Shown: positions 1 to 8,458 of the stretch, in pieces
How the letters are laid out: every line of letters starts with the position of its first letter
Numbering within the stretch: position 1 is the first letter of the stretch
Origin: Prevotella sp. UBA3288
GTDB taxonomy: Bacteria; Bacteroidota; Bacteroidia; Bacteroidales; Bacteroidaceae
Reading direction: 5' to 3'
NCBI GenBank assembly: GCA_002361655.1
Contig: DETM01000048.1
Coordinates: 4,058-39,298 of the forward strand
Length of the DNA: 35,241 nucleotides
Position numbers and translations under genes: made by a program
Notes under the pieces: model-generated
What the model saw: only the letters and a program-made list of their open reading frames with translations
What the model was told of the DNA's origin: nothing
The model's database searches: none

Positions 1-166
1 CTTGTGCTGATGGTCACAACACCTTATTGGCAAGATCCCGTTGTATGCTACGGTGTGGCTGTCTAGATGTGTCGGGGAAGGGTAAAAATGTGCATAATAC
101 CGGGGGTGGTGGCGAAAAACGAAAGCAAATGAGACATTTTCTAAAGCCGTTCTCTTAGTAACCTGT
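1..166. other. Upstream region with no recognised gene
   Basis: No convincing gene is visible. Frame 1 is open from the window edge to a TAG at 64-66 and could be the last 21 codons of an upstream gene, but its residues match no family I recognise and frame 3 is equally open. The stretch becomes A-rich toward 115-145, as expected of promoter-proximal DNA. Confidence 0.35.
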
Positions 167-174
167 TATCTTTG
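167..174 (+). promoter_or_regulatory. Bacteroidota -7 box (TATCTTTG) upstream of the first secreted protein gene
   Basis: The sequence TATCTTTG matches the Bacteroidota -7 consensus TAnnTTTG and lies about 45 bases before the ATG at 220. No clear TTTG -33 box is present at the usual distance. A transcript starting just downstream would exclude the earlier in-frame start codon near 172, which supports ATG 220 as the start. Confidence 0.6.
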
Positions 175-219
175 CTGCCAAATTTTTACCAATCAAAAAT
201 TATAAGAACTAAAACAATT

Positions 220-2361
220 ATGAAAACATTTACAAAACTAATGCTCACTCTTGCCATGCTCGTTGGCGTAGTGGGGGGGGTAGATTCTGTTAGTGCCACT
301 AAAAAGTATGCTACCTATGGCGAGCCGGCAAGTAGTGGTTCTTGGGATGCAGGAACAGGAACTTACTCTTGGACAGCAAGTACTAATAACTTAATGACCA
401 TTTTTGAATTCCCGGAAAGGAATTTGGGTGATTATAAATCACTTCATTTTACAACAAGCAGTTATACAGATATTTATCGTGTCTGTTTTATGAATGGTAG
501 TACTGCAGTTGCTACTATTGTATTCAATTCTGCGGGTGGAAAAACAGTATACATCGATGCTGAGAACAATAAGGTTTGGGAGGATCCCTCAGATAAAAAG
601 GATTGTAACCTTTCCCAAATAACGCATATCAGTTTTGGTGGTTATTCTGGAAGTGGCTCTATAGTTTTGACTCAAAAGCCGTATCTTGAGAAACCGATGT
701 CGTTAACGTGGGATGATAGTGGAACTGCAGAGATTGATATTACAGACCTTACCGCATCGGGCAATTTTACTTTCGACGATCAGACGGGTGAACTTACTAA
801 AACTGAAGGATCGGGAGAACTAAGTGTTAATTTTCCTGCAGGTGGTGTTGATTTGTCTTCTTTAACAGGTTTTTCTGTGACTTACTCTGGAACTAATCTG
901 TTTGGTGGATTTAAAATAGGTATTAGTGAGTCTAAGAAAAAAGATTTTTACTCAAATCCTACAGGTCGAGACGACCTGGCAACGCATATAACTACAGTGA
1001 ATGTTGGCGATCCATCGGCAATTACTCTTTGGAAGTGGTGGAATAATGCAGAGACTGGTACTATGACAATTTCTTCTATCAAGTTGAAAGCTAATGTAGT
1101 GAATGCTCATCTTGGTGAGGAAGTGCCAATGAGTTCTTTAACAAACTATTTATGGGATAGTGGAACTAGCGTATTCAAATCAACAGGATACACTCCGTCA
1201 TATCGTGTCAGGGAATCTACGGGGGCTGCATATTTTGGTGTTGACTACAGCGGTGAGAATTGTCAAAGGTATTCTGATGTTGATGGCTATAAAGCAATCA
1301 GAATTTATTCTCCTCAGGGAAATGTTCCTCGTGCGATGTTCTTCAATAACGAAGGTAATAACCAAACCGCCTTTAATTTCACTTGGAATGATGCGGGAGG
1401 ATATTATGAATTGTTGTTGTCCACAGTATATGCTTCTGTAGGGAACTATAAACTTATTTCTGTTCGCCCTCAACAGTATACGACATCTACTATTGATGCG
1501 ATTTATATGATAGTAGATGATCCTGTTTATGATTATGTAATTATTGGGAAAGGAATAATACGGCCATCAATTTCTGAAATACTTGCCGACGCCAATGCCA
1601 CCTCTATCGATGCCACCGGCATCACGGCCGCAACGGCACTTCCTACGGCCAACCCCAACTGCCTGATTGTGGCTAATGATGGTATGGTGACCAACACTCA
1701 GAACGTCATCGTCGGTGGAACATGCGCCAACCTGGTGCTGACGGACAACCATCCCTTTAAGGCCCCTGCTGACTTCACGGCTACCACGGCAACGTATAAC
1801 ACCACTATTAATACGACGGCAAAGGCCGGCACGCTCTACTTGCCTTACGCCGCTGCCATCCCGTCGGGCGTGAAAGCCTATACGCTGACGTACACCAGTG
1901 GCAGTGAGGTGACGGCCACGGAGATCACAACGGGCACGATTCCCGCCAACACACCGGTGCTGCTGAACGGCGAGGGAAGCACTGACTTCAACGGTACGGG
2001 GGTGGCGATCGATGCTGATGGCGCGTTCGCTTCCGGTGCGCTGACCGGCGTGCTCGAGCAGGGCTTCGTGCCCAAGGACAGTTATGTGCTGCAGAATGGC
2101 GACAGCGGCCTGGGCTTCTATAAGGTGGCTGCAGACAATACGATAGGCATCAAGCCCTTCCGCGCTTATCTGACGGCAACGGGCGGCGGCAGCCGTGTGG
2201 CTATTAACTTCGCCGACGAGACGACGGGCATCAATGCGGTTCAGGGTTCAGACGTCAAGGTTAACGGTTCTGAAGCCGTCTACAACCTGCAGGGGCAGCG
2301 CGTGGCTCAGCCCACGAAGGGCCTGTACATAGTGAACGGCAAAAAGGTGATTGTGAAATAA
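220..2361 (+). CDS. Secreted multi-domain beta-sandwich protein with C-terminal secretion tail (putative glycan-binding surface protein)
   Basis: This 713-residue protein has a signal peptide (residues 1-27, hydrophobic core LMLTLAMLVGVVGGV). About three beta-rich modules follow (roughly 28-155, 158-300 and 305-440), rich in Trp, Tyr, Gly and Asn. The first contains a 'GSWDAGTGTYSWTASTNN' stretch resembling glycan-binding modules of Bacteroidota surface proteins. Residues 450-680 form a Thr/Ala-rich stalk-like region common at the ends of Prevotella secreted proteins. The protein ends in 'YNLQGQRV...GLYIVNGKKVIVK', which resembles type IX secretion sorting tails. No catalytic motif is visible, so a binding or adhesin role is inferred. 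I chose ATG 220 rather than the in-frame codon at 172 because the signal peptide begins there and the -7 box overlaps 172. GC content rises sharply near 1565 (see findings). A small peptide gene follows after 41 bases. Confidence 0.75.
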   Translation: MKTFTKLMLTLAMLVGVVGGVDSVSATKKYATYGEPASSGSWDAGTGTYSWTASTNNLMTIFEFPERNLGDYKSLHFTTSSYTDIYRVCFMNGSTAVATIVFNSAGGKTVYIDAENNKVWEDPSDKKDCNLSQITHISFGGYSGSGSIVLTQKPYLEKPMSLTWDDSGTAEIDITDLTASGNFTFDDQTGELTKTEGSGELSVNFPAGGVDLSSLTGFSVTYSGTNLFGGFKIGISESKKKDFYSNPTGRDDLATHITTVNVGDPSAITLWKWWNNAETGTMTISSIKLKANVVNAHLGEEVPMSSLTNYLWDSGTSVFKSTGYTPSYRVRESTGAAYFGVDYSGENCQRYSDVDGYKAIRIYSPQGNVPRAMFFNNEGNNQTAFNFTWNDAGGYYELLLSTVYASVGNYKLISVRPQQYTTSTIDAIYMIVDDPVYDYVIIGKGIIRPSISEILADANATSIDATGITAATALPTANPNCLIVANDGMVTNTQNVIVGGTCANLVLTDNHPFKAPADFTATTATYNTTINTTAKAGTLYLPYAAAIPSGVKAYTLTYTSGSEVTATEITTGTIPANTPVLLNGEGSTDFNGTGVAIDADGAFASGALTGVLEQGFVPKDSYVLQNGDSGLGFYKVAADNTIGIKPFRAYLTATGGGSRVAINFADETTGINAVQGSDVKVNGSEAVYNLQGQRVAQPTKGLYIVNGKKVIVK

Positions 2362-2402
2362 TTACGGAAATTTCTTTCCCAACAAAATAAAGAATTACGA
2401 CA

Positions 2403-2576
2403 ATGAAAAAGACATATATCATTCCACAGACTCATACGACGGTGGTCAACTTGGAGTATAACCTGCTTGCAGGCAGTATCAAAGGCAAGGGCGTGTACGA
2501 TACTCCTGCCAGTGGTGAAAAAGAGGTCCTCTCCCGCGAGTCCGACTTCTCCTGGGACGACGAGGAAGACTATTAA
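2403..2576 (+). CDS. 57-residue acidic small protein of the Prevotella 'MKKTYIIP...WDDEE' type
   Basis: ATG 2403 opens a 57-codon frame ending at TAA 2574-2576. It begins MKKTYIIPQT, has a central 'LLAGS' followed by a Gly/Lys stretch, and ends with 'LSRESDFSWDDEEDY', a strongly acidic aromatic C-terminus. Short proteins with this layout (MKKxYxxP start, Leu-Leu-Ala-Gly-Ser middle, Ser-Arg-Glu ... Trp-Asp-Asp-Glu end) recur in Prevotella and related genomes; that statement comes from memory of the group, not from a search. There is no signal peptide or membrane segment. It lies 41 bases after the secreted protein gene on the same strand and is probably co-transcribed. Function is unknown. Structured-RNA or chance-ORF explanations are less likely given the recognisable start and end motifs. 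Confidence 0.7.
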   Translation: MKKTYIIPQTHTTVVNLEYNLLAGSIKGKGVYDTPASGEKEVLSRESDFSWDDEEDY

Positions 2577-2771
2577 TGGTCTCTTGTATCAAATTTTGCG
2601 GTGAATGGCCAAAAAATAGAGTTTGTTACGAAAACGAAACCTTATGAAACAAACGATAAAGTCCTTTCGCCGGAAGGGCTTTATCTTTGCACCGTGATTC
2701 AGTGGCCCGGAGGCTCTGAGACAGGCTTAAAAACCTTTTTTATTTATATATAGTATTAACTAAAAACATTT
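2577..2771. other. Intergenic region with a small hairpin and a -7 box
   Basis: This AT-rich spacer holds a small GC hairpin at 2663-2677 (CCTTTC / GGAAGG with one wobble pair), a TAnnTTTG box at 2682-2689, and an A/T-only stretch at about 2735-2765 before the next ATG. No additional gene is apparent. Confidence 0.5.
2682..2689 (+). promoter_or_regulatory. -7 box (TATCTTTG) for the large modular surface protein
   Basis: TATCTTTG matches TAnnTTTG and sits about 90 bases before ATG 2772, leaving a long AT-rich leader. A TTTG -33 box is not evident at the usual distance. The hairpin at 2663-2677 lies just upstream and may end the preceding transcript. Confidence 0.5.
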
Positions 2772-5700
2772 ATGCACATGAGAAAACTTTTCCGTATGTA
2801 TGTCGCCCTGGCGCTGATGCTGCTGGGTGTGACAAGTGTCTATGCGGCAGAGCGCATTCCGTTTGATGCAGAGCATTTCACGTTCTACAACCATGACGGT
2901 TGGGATGCTGATGCTACTGTCACGACGTCGATGTCTGGCGCTTTCAAATTTGGTGAGGCAGACGGTTGTCCCATCGGCGACACCAGTTGTAACGCCTGGG
3001 TCGACCTGAACGGCTATTCTAAGATGTATGTGAAGATGGAAGGCTGCGATGCTGATGGCAACCCCAACGGCACCAACCCCCGTATCTTCATCAACCGTCT
3101 GGTGACTGAGGGCCAGTTCAACGCCGACAAGGCTGCTGCCAAGTGTCTGGTTATCCCCAACGACGGCACATGGGCTGCCGACTACTACACCCGTGATGAT
3201 GAGGGTACGCTTGTCATCAACCTGTCGAAGATTGCCAAGGACTTCGGCTTTGTCCATTTCCACTCTATCAAGGGCTCAGCCTGGAACACCAAGGCTATCG
3301 TCCATAGCCTTGAGGTGGAGAAGGCTCCTGCCACTGCTAAGGTGGGCTGGACGAGCATCATCAACAACGGCAGTTTCGAGGAAGCCGACATGAGTTCGTT
3401 CGTTCAGGCTAAGAATGCCGACAATAATGACGGCGATGCGACCTATCCTGTCGAGGCTTCAGACGGTGCCGGTCAGAACGGATCTTTTGGTCTGGTCATC
3501 GAGTCGATGGCTAATGCTCCTCAGACCTGGTCTACCCAGTTGTTCGTGAAACTGAACGAGGCTGTGACCGAGGGTACGAAGTGGCGCTTCTCCATGGACG
3601 TGAAGTCTGACAATGAGGCCCGTGTGACCTCTGGCTGCCATGCCGCTCCCCGCTCATGGATTGCCGGCGGTATCATCCCCGAGTTCACCACCAATTCTGA
3701 ATGGCAGACCATCACCGCCGAAGGTGAGATCAGCAAGGATCTGGCTGACAAGGCTTTCGGAAGCATCGCCTTCGACCTGAACAACGACAAGACGACTGCC
3801 AACACGTTCTATTTCGACAACATCAAGTTCGAGGTTTACAAGTATGGTACCATTGCTGAGCAGCAGAACGGTATCATCAAGATGGACTTCGGTTTCGACA
3901 CCAATATTGCCGACCTGGTGAAGCAGAGCGGCAAGAAGCGTCTGGTTTATCCCGAGGGATGCGCCAAGGTGACTGTTGACGGTGAGGCTGTCGACGTGTA
4001 CTCAGTAGAGGCATACGCTGACGGACGTTTCTATATCTTCACTTTGAGCGGTGCTGGCGAAGAGAGTGAAGTGAAGGTTTCTTTCACCAATCCCGCTGAC
4101 CCTGCTTATCAGATTGTCTACACCTCTGCCGCTGTTGCCGGTCAAGTGGTGAAGGACGTTGTTGATTTGGATGTTGTTTATAGCGAAAAGGTAATCACTG
4201 AAGATGTTTATCCTTATGACATGGAGAAACCCACGCTGGTGAGTGCCGACCCTGAGAATGGTTCGTTCAACCTGCCCAACAGCATCAAGGAGTTCAAGGT
4301 GTCGTTCGACAAGAATGCACAGGCTGATAAGATGGTGGCTACCCTGAACGGCGAGGCTCTGACCATCACGCCCAATGAAGGTGTTGCTACCGATTTCGTT
4401 CTGACCCGTTCTGGTGATGCCGACCTGCCTACCGGCGAGTACACCATCAATATCACCAAGGTTTATCCTGAGAATGACATGATGGGCGATGATTTCTATA
4501 CTGACACGACCTATACCTTCAATGTCGGTAAGGTGGAACTGGATCCCACTGACGTGGAAGAGACCGTCATGACCGACGACTTCGCCGCCAGCGGCGCTAC
4601 TTGGCTGACAAGTATTGACGAGCCTAATCCGAAGCCCGATGGATGGGCCGGAGGTATGGATGTTGCCAACCGCGGTGGCGGTAGCCGTATTGTCCACAAC
4701 CAGGCTGGTTTTGTGAAGGATGCCCTTTATCTGTGCCAGCGTTCTGCTCCTCAGGGTGGTATTGCCCTGTATGGCGTCATGGATGATGCCAAGTTGCCCC
4801 TCCAGGCCAAGAACTATCACCTCTTCCTGAGCGCAGGCTACTGGGATCAGGCTTCTACGCTGAAGGTTCAGGTTCTGCCCGAGGCTGCCGTGAATGCTGA
4901 TGATGGCAGTATCATTGACGAGAGCCAGATCTTGGTCGAGCAGTCTAAACTAATTGATGTTTCCTTCAAGAACACCACTAAGTCTATTGATTTCGATGTC
5001 GTTATCCCTGTCACTGTAGCAGGTAACTATGTCATTCGTCTCGTGGCCGGTGGTACCAATGGCCAGCCCGGCGGTTGGACTGATGGTTCTGCTATTGGTA
5101 ATGTGAAGGTGCAGTATCTGCCCAACACGGCCGGTGCTGAGTGGATCCGTCTGCTTGACAAGGCTCTGGAGAATGCCAAGGCCGACCTGAACAAGTTTGC
5201 CGGCGAGCGTTATGCCGGTGCGGCTCAGACCGCTCTGGATGAGGCTATCGCCAAATATGAGGTAGAGAAGGAGAATTTCACCAGTCCTTCTGCTTACCAG
5301 AGTGCTGCTGACGACCTGAACAAACTGGCTGCTGCCCTGACGGATCACGGTACGCTCTGCAACAACTATGACGAGGCCATCAAGAAGGCCATCGACGTGG
5401 TGCGCCAGACTTCTGCCGAGACTGAGACTGTTGATGGAAAAGAAGTGCCCAACGCAAAGAAGAAGTTCATGAAGACCGAACTCTTCACACAACTGACTGC
5501 TCTTGTTGACAAGTATCATGGCACTTCAGAGTGGGTTGACGTTGCTGACCACACCGACGAGGATCCCGATAATCCCGTGGCTGCACAGTGGCAACTGAAC
5601 TACTCTTACGACGTGCTGACCGACGATGCAGCCCTGACTGCTGCTGTCGCTGAACTGAAGGACATCGCCAACACCACTTCAAGACTGTTCACCGTTGGTG

Positions 5701-6734
5701 AGTCGAAGACCGGTAGCACCGGTGTGATGGCTCAGGTTGAGCGCCTGCGCCGTGGTGCCGAGACCCTGAAGTCGCTCGGTGTGGCTGATGATGACGCACT
5801 TGTCGTGGCCGCTAACGACGCTGTTACTGACGACGATAACCTGGCAGAGACCATCAAGCAGAACATCACCAAGATCATCTACGAGCAGTTGAAGACTCCC
5901 GGCAACACTTTCTTCGAAGAGAAAATTGATGAGACGACGTTCGAGTCCGTTACGCCGAAGTATGAGATGAGCGTGTTCTTCAAGAACCCGAATATCTATG
6001 CTCTGCAGCAGAACAAGGGCTTCAGCGCTGAGAATGTTCCCGGTTGGGAAGTGCCCACCAACAATGGCAATATCAGCATCATGTGGACCGGTGGCCCGTA
6101 CAACATCCCCGGTGTGGCTGAGGACTGCGTATTCACTCAGTACCATGCCACCACGCGCATGGAGCAGACCATTGTCGACCTGCCTGCCGGTGTCTATACC
6201 ATCGTGTTCGATGCTGTTGAGTGGAGTAACGAGTTTACTCCGAAGGACACTGACACTCCGGAACAGATTGATCAGAAGGCCATCAATAAGGAGAACGGCT
6301 TCGTCTACGTGAAACTGTCTGACACGCCTGCACCTGAGGAAGGTCTGGAAGAGGATCGCGCTACCAACTTCGCAGCAACGCTGACCTTAGAGCATGTCGA
6401 CGGTGGACACCGTGACAATGTGATCGAGAATATCGTAGTCACTGACGGTATCCTGACGGCAGGTGTTGCCTTCGGTTCCCAGGCTCAGTATATGTTCGAC
6501 CAGATCAAGGCCCTCTACCTGACCGCTCCCGCATCCGTTGACTATGCTTCTCTCTACGACGATGCAATGACCGGCATTGAGACCCTGGAGACCCAGCCTG
6601 CTGCCAAGGTGCGTGCTATCGAACTGTACACGCTCGACGGCCGTCGCATCGCTACCGCTCAGAAGGGCATCCAGATTGTGAAGAAGTACATGTACGACGG
6701 TACCGTTCGTACTGAGAAAGTAATCCGTAAATAG
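2772..6734 (+). CDS. Very large secreted modular protein (CBM-like, Big_5-like and helical modules), putative polysaccharide-binding surface protein
   Basis: This is a 1320-residue protein with a signal peptide; ATG 2778 (MRKLFRMYVALALMLLGV) is an equally good start. A beta-rich module (about 28-180) is followed by a CBM4/9-like module beginning 'NNGSFEEADMSSF' and ending 'FYFDNIKFEVY' (about 195-355). A Big_5/SbsA-like Ig domain starts 'KPTLVSADPENGSFNLPNSI' (about 480-590). Another beta-sandwich (595-790) and an Ala/Lys-rich helical segment with 'LDEAIAKYE' heptad-like spacing (about 795-990, FIVAR-like) come next, then a late beta-rich module with 'GWEVPTNNGNISIMW' (about 1080-1240). The last residues 'IELYTLDGRRIATAQKG' resemble the secretion tails of neighbours. 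No glycosidase motif is seen, so a role in holding xylan at the cell surface is inferred from modules and context. An intrinsic terminator follows the stop codon. Confidence 0.7.
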   Translation: MHMRKLFRMYVALALMLLGVTSVYAAERIPFDAEHFTFYNHDGWDADATVTTSMSGAFKFGEADGCPIGDTSCNAWVDLNGYSKMYVKMEGCDADGNPNGTNPRIFINRLVTEGQFNADKAAAKCLVIPNDGTWAADYYTRDDEGTLVINLSKIAKDFGFVHFHSIKGSAWNTKAIVHSLEVEKAPATAKVGWTSIINNGSFEEADMSSFVQAKNADNNDGDATYPVEASDGAGQNGSFGLVIESMANAPQTWSTQLFVKLNEAVTEGTKWRFSMDVKSDNEARVTSGCHAAPRSWIAGGIIPEFTTNSEWQTITAEGEISKDLADKAFGSIAFDLNNDKTTANTFYFDNIKFEVYKYGTIAEQQNGIIKMDFGFDTNIADLVKQSGKKRLVYPEGCAKVTVDGEAVDVYSVEAYADGRFYIFTLSGAGEESEVKVSFTNPADPAYQIVYTSAAVAGQVVKDVVDLDVVYSEKVITEDVYPYDMEKPTLVSADPENGSFNLPNSIKEFKVSFDKNAQADKMVATLNGEALTITPNEGVATDFVLTRSGDADLPTGEYTINITKVYPENDMMGDDFYTDTTYTFNVGKVELDPTDVEETVMTDDFAASGATWLTSIDEPNPKPDGWAGGMDVANRGGGSRIVHNQAGFVKDALYLCQRSAPQGGIALYGVMDDAKLPLQAKNYHLFLSAGYWDQASTLKVQVLPEAAVNADDGSIIDESQILVEQSKLIDVSFKNTTKSIDFDVVIPVTVAGNYVIRLVAGGTNGQPGGWTDGSAIGNVKVQYLPNTAGAEWIRLLDKALENAKADLNKFAGERYAGAAQTALDEAIAKYEVEKENFTSPSAYQSAADDLNKLAAALTDHGTLCNNYDEAIKKAIDVVRQTSAETETVDGKEVPNAKKKFMKTELFTQLTALVDKYHGTSEWVDVADHTDEDPDNPVAAQWQLNYSYDVLTDDAALTAAVAELKDIANTTSRLFTVGESKTGSTGVMAQVERLRRGAETLKSLGVADDDALVVAANDAVTDDDNLAETIKQNITKIIYEQLKTPGNTFFEEKIDETTFESVTPKYEMSVFFKNPNIYALQQNKGFSAENVPGWEVPTNNGNISIMWTGGPYNIPGVAEDCVFTQYHATTRMEQTIVDLPAGVYTIVFDAVEWSNEFTPKDTDTPEQIDQKAINKENGFVYVKLSDTPAPEEGLEEDRATNFAATLTLEHVDGGHRDNVIENIVVTDGILTAGVAFGSQAQYMFDQIKALYLTAPASVDYASLYDDAMTGIETLETQPAAKVRAIELYTLDGRRIATAQKGIQIVKKYMYDGTVRTEKVIRK

Positions 6735-6757
6735 TCTAATATCATTTGAACAGAATT

Positions 6758-6797
6758 GCGGGCAAATGTGCTGCGAGGCATGTTTGCCCGCTTTTTT
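6758..6797 (+). terminator. Intrinsic terminator after the large surface protein gene
   Basis: A perfect 9-bp stem GCGGGCAAA (6758-6766) / TTTGCCCGC (6783-6791) is followed directly by six T residues (6792-6797). It lies 23 bases after the stop at 6732-6734 and only 21 bases before the GH43 start at 6819, leaving no room for a separate promoter between them. Downstream expression must come from read-through or from a promoter overlapping the hairpin. Confidence 0.8.
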
Positions 6798-6818
6798 AAA
6801 AACAAAAGCGCAGAAACA

Positions 6819-8450
6819 ATGAAGAAGTCCGCACTGACCCTGGTGGCCCTGCTACTGCTGCTGATGCCCGCCAAGGCAACTATCAAGAACCCCATGATCT
6901 GGGCCGACGTGCCCGACCCCGACGTGATACGGGTGGGCGACACGTTCTATCTGATGAGCACCACCATGCACCTGATGCCCGGTGCTCCCATCATGACCTC
7001 GAAAGACCTGCAGAACTGGCAGACCGTGGGCTATGTGTTCGACCGGCTGACCGACTCGCCGAAGTACGACCTGCAGCAAGGGACAGTCTACGGTCGCGGA
7101 CAATGGGCTACGTCGCTGAAATATCACGACGGGCGCTTCTGGGCACTCTTCGCCCCCAACGAGGGCGGAGCCATGGGGCAGACCTATATCTGTACGGCTG
7201 AGAAGGCCGAGGGTCCGTGGACCATCCACTCGCGTCTGCGCCATTTCCACGATGCCACCCTCTTCTTCGACGACGACGGCACACCATACGTGTTCTACGG
7301 CACGGGACAGATGTGCCAGTTGACCCGCGACCTGAAGGCTGTCGTCGATGGCAGCGACCGCCACTACTTCCAGCGTGAAGCCGACGAGCGCGGACTGCTG
7401 GAAGGGACGCGCGTCGTCAAGCATCGCGGCACCTACTATGCCCTGCTCATCAGCCATGTCTATGCCCCCGGCCGCCATCGCCGCGAGGTGTGCTACCGCA
7501 CCCGCGACCTGAACGGCACGTGGGAGAAGAACGTGATCCTGGAGAGCGACTTCGGCGGTTTCCCGTATATCGGCCAGGGCACCATCGTCGACACCGAGGA
7601 TGGCGACTGGTATGCCATCATCTTCCAGGACCGTGGTGGCGTGGGCCGTGTGCTCACTCTGTCGCCGGTGCGCTGGATTGACGGCTGGCCCATGATTGGC
7701 GACGAAAACGGAAAGGTGCCACAGACCATGCGCCCACTGGTGAGCGGCCAGCCCGCCACCGGCATCGTCTGCAGCGACGACTTTTCTGCTCTCAACACTC
7801 CATCCTCTGCTTCCAATACTCCATCCTCCGCTCCCGATTCTCAATTAAACAAGTGTTGGCAGTGGAACCACAACCCCATCGACGAGGCATGGTCGCTCAC
7901 CGAGCGTCCCGGCTACCTGCGGCTGAAGACCAGCCGCGTGGTGCCCAACCTCTATCTGGCTCCCAACACGCTGACCCAGCGCATGGAAGGACCGCGGTGC
8001 ACAGGTGCCGTGACCCTCGACCTGCGCAAGATGAACGATGGCGACTGTGCCGGACTGGCTGCCTTCAACGGCGACAGCGGCGTGCTGACCATCCGTAAGC
8101 AGGGACGCCGCTACGTGCTCACCATGAGCGAGCAGACGGTGGCGCTCTCCGACCGCGAGAAGGCGGTCACCAGCGTCGACGAGAAAGTCGTCGAGACCGT
8201 CGACCTGCCCAAAACCGAAACCCTCAGGCTGCGCATCGATGCCGACTTCAATGTGGGGCGTGATGTGGCGGCTTTCTACTATAGCCTTGACGGCGTGCAG
8301 TGGACCCGGATAGGCACTGCCGACTATAAGATGCGCTTCGACTACCGGCGCTTCTTCATGGGCACGAAGTTTGCCATCTTCAACTATGCCACCAAGCGGT
8401 CGGGCGGCTATATCGACGTAGACCGCTTCGACTACCAACGTATGGACTAA
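6819..8450 (+). CDS. Glycoside hydrolase family 43 enzyme with C-terminal beta-sandwich (arabinofuranosidase/xylosidase type)
   Basis: This 543-residue secreted enzyme has a signal peptide (MKKSALTLVALLLLLMPAKA). A five-bladed GH43 domain follows, with the expected acidic residues in order: Asp33 in 'WADVPDPDVIRVGDTFY', Asp145 in 'HFHDATLFFDDDG' and Glu195 in 'LLEGTRVV'. The form 'PDPDVIRVGDTFYLMSTTMH' is typical of GH43 subfamily 12-like enzymes, which remove arabinose or xylose from arabinoxylan; exact specificity cannot be read here. A low-complexity linker (about residues 325-345) joins a C-terminal concanavalin-like beta-sandwich (350-543, 'LYLAPNTLTQRMEGP') as in XynB-type enzymes. No secretion tail is present. 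An earlier in-frame start at 6756 is rejected because it lies inside the terminator hairpin. The CotH gene starts 8 bases after the stop. Confidence 0.85.
   Translation: MKKSALTLVALLLLLMPAKATIKNPMIWADVPDPDVIRVGDTFYLMSTTMHLMPGAPIMTSKDLQNWQTVGYVFDRLTDSPKYDLQQGTVYGRGQWATSLKYHDGRFWALFAPNEGGAMGQTYICTAEKAEGPWTIHSRLRHFHDATLFFDDDGTPYVFYGTGQMCQLTRDLKAVVDGSDRHYFQREADERGLLEGTRVVKHRGTYYALLISHVYAPGRHRREVCYRTRDLNGTWEKNVILESDFGGFPYIGQGTIVDTEDGDWYAIIFQDRGGVGRVLTLSPVRWIDGWPMIGDENGKVPQTMRPLVSGQPATGIVCSDDFSALNTPSSASNTPSSAPDSQLNKCWQWNHNPIDEAWSLTERPGYLRLKTSRVVPNLYLAPNTLTQRMEGPRCTGAVTLDLRKMNDGDCAGLAAFNGDSGVLTIRKQGRRYVLTMSEQTVALSDREKAVTSVDEKVVETVDLPKTETLRLRIDADFNVGRDVAAFYYSLDGVQWTRIGTADYKMRFDYRRFFMGTKFAIFNYATKRSGGYIDVDRFDYQRMD
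7793..7834 (+). repeat. 21-nt tandem repeat (x2) encoding the GH43 interdomain linker
   Basis: Two adjacent 21-base units (7793-7813 and 7814-7834) differ at three positions and read in frame as Asn-Thr-Pro-Ser-Ser-Ala-Ser/Pro repeats. The repeat continues into 'gattctcaattaaac', similar in kind to the intergenic low-complexity repeats elsewhere in the window. Confidence 0.75.
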
Positions 8451-8458
8451 AAACTAAA

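Noticed and set aside
1..66. Partial coding sequence at the window start
   Set aside because: The 21 codons show no recognisable motif and another frame is equally open, so a gene call is not supported.
172..219. Earlier in-frame start for the first gene
   Set aside because: It overlaps the TATCTTTG -7 box and would put 16 charged or polar residues before an otherwise normal signal peptide; ATG 220 fits better.
2663..2677. Terminator of the small peptide gene
   Set aside because: The stem is short with a wobble pair and lacks a proper T-run, so it is recorded only as a hairpin in the intergenic region.
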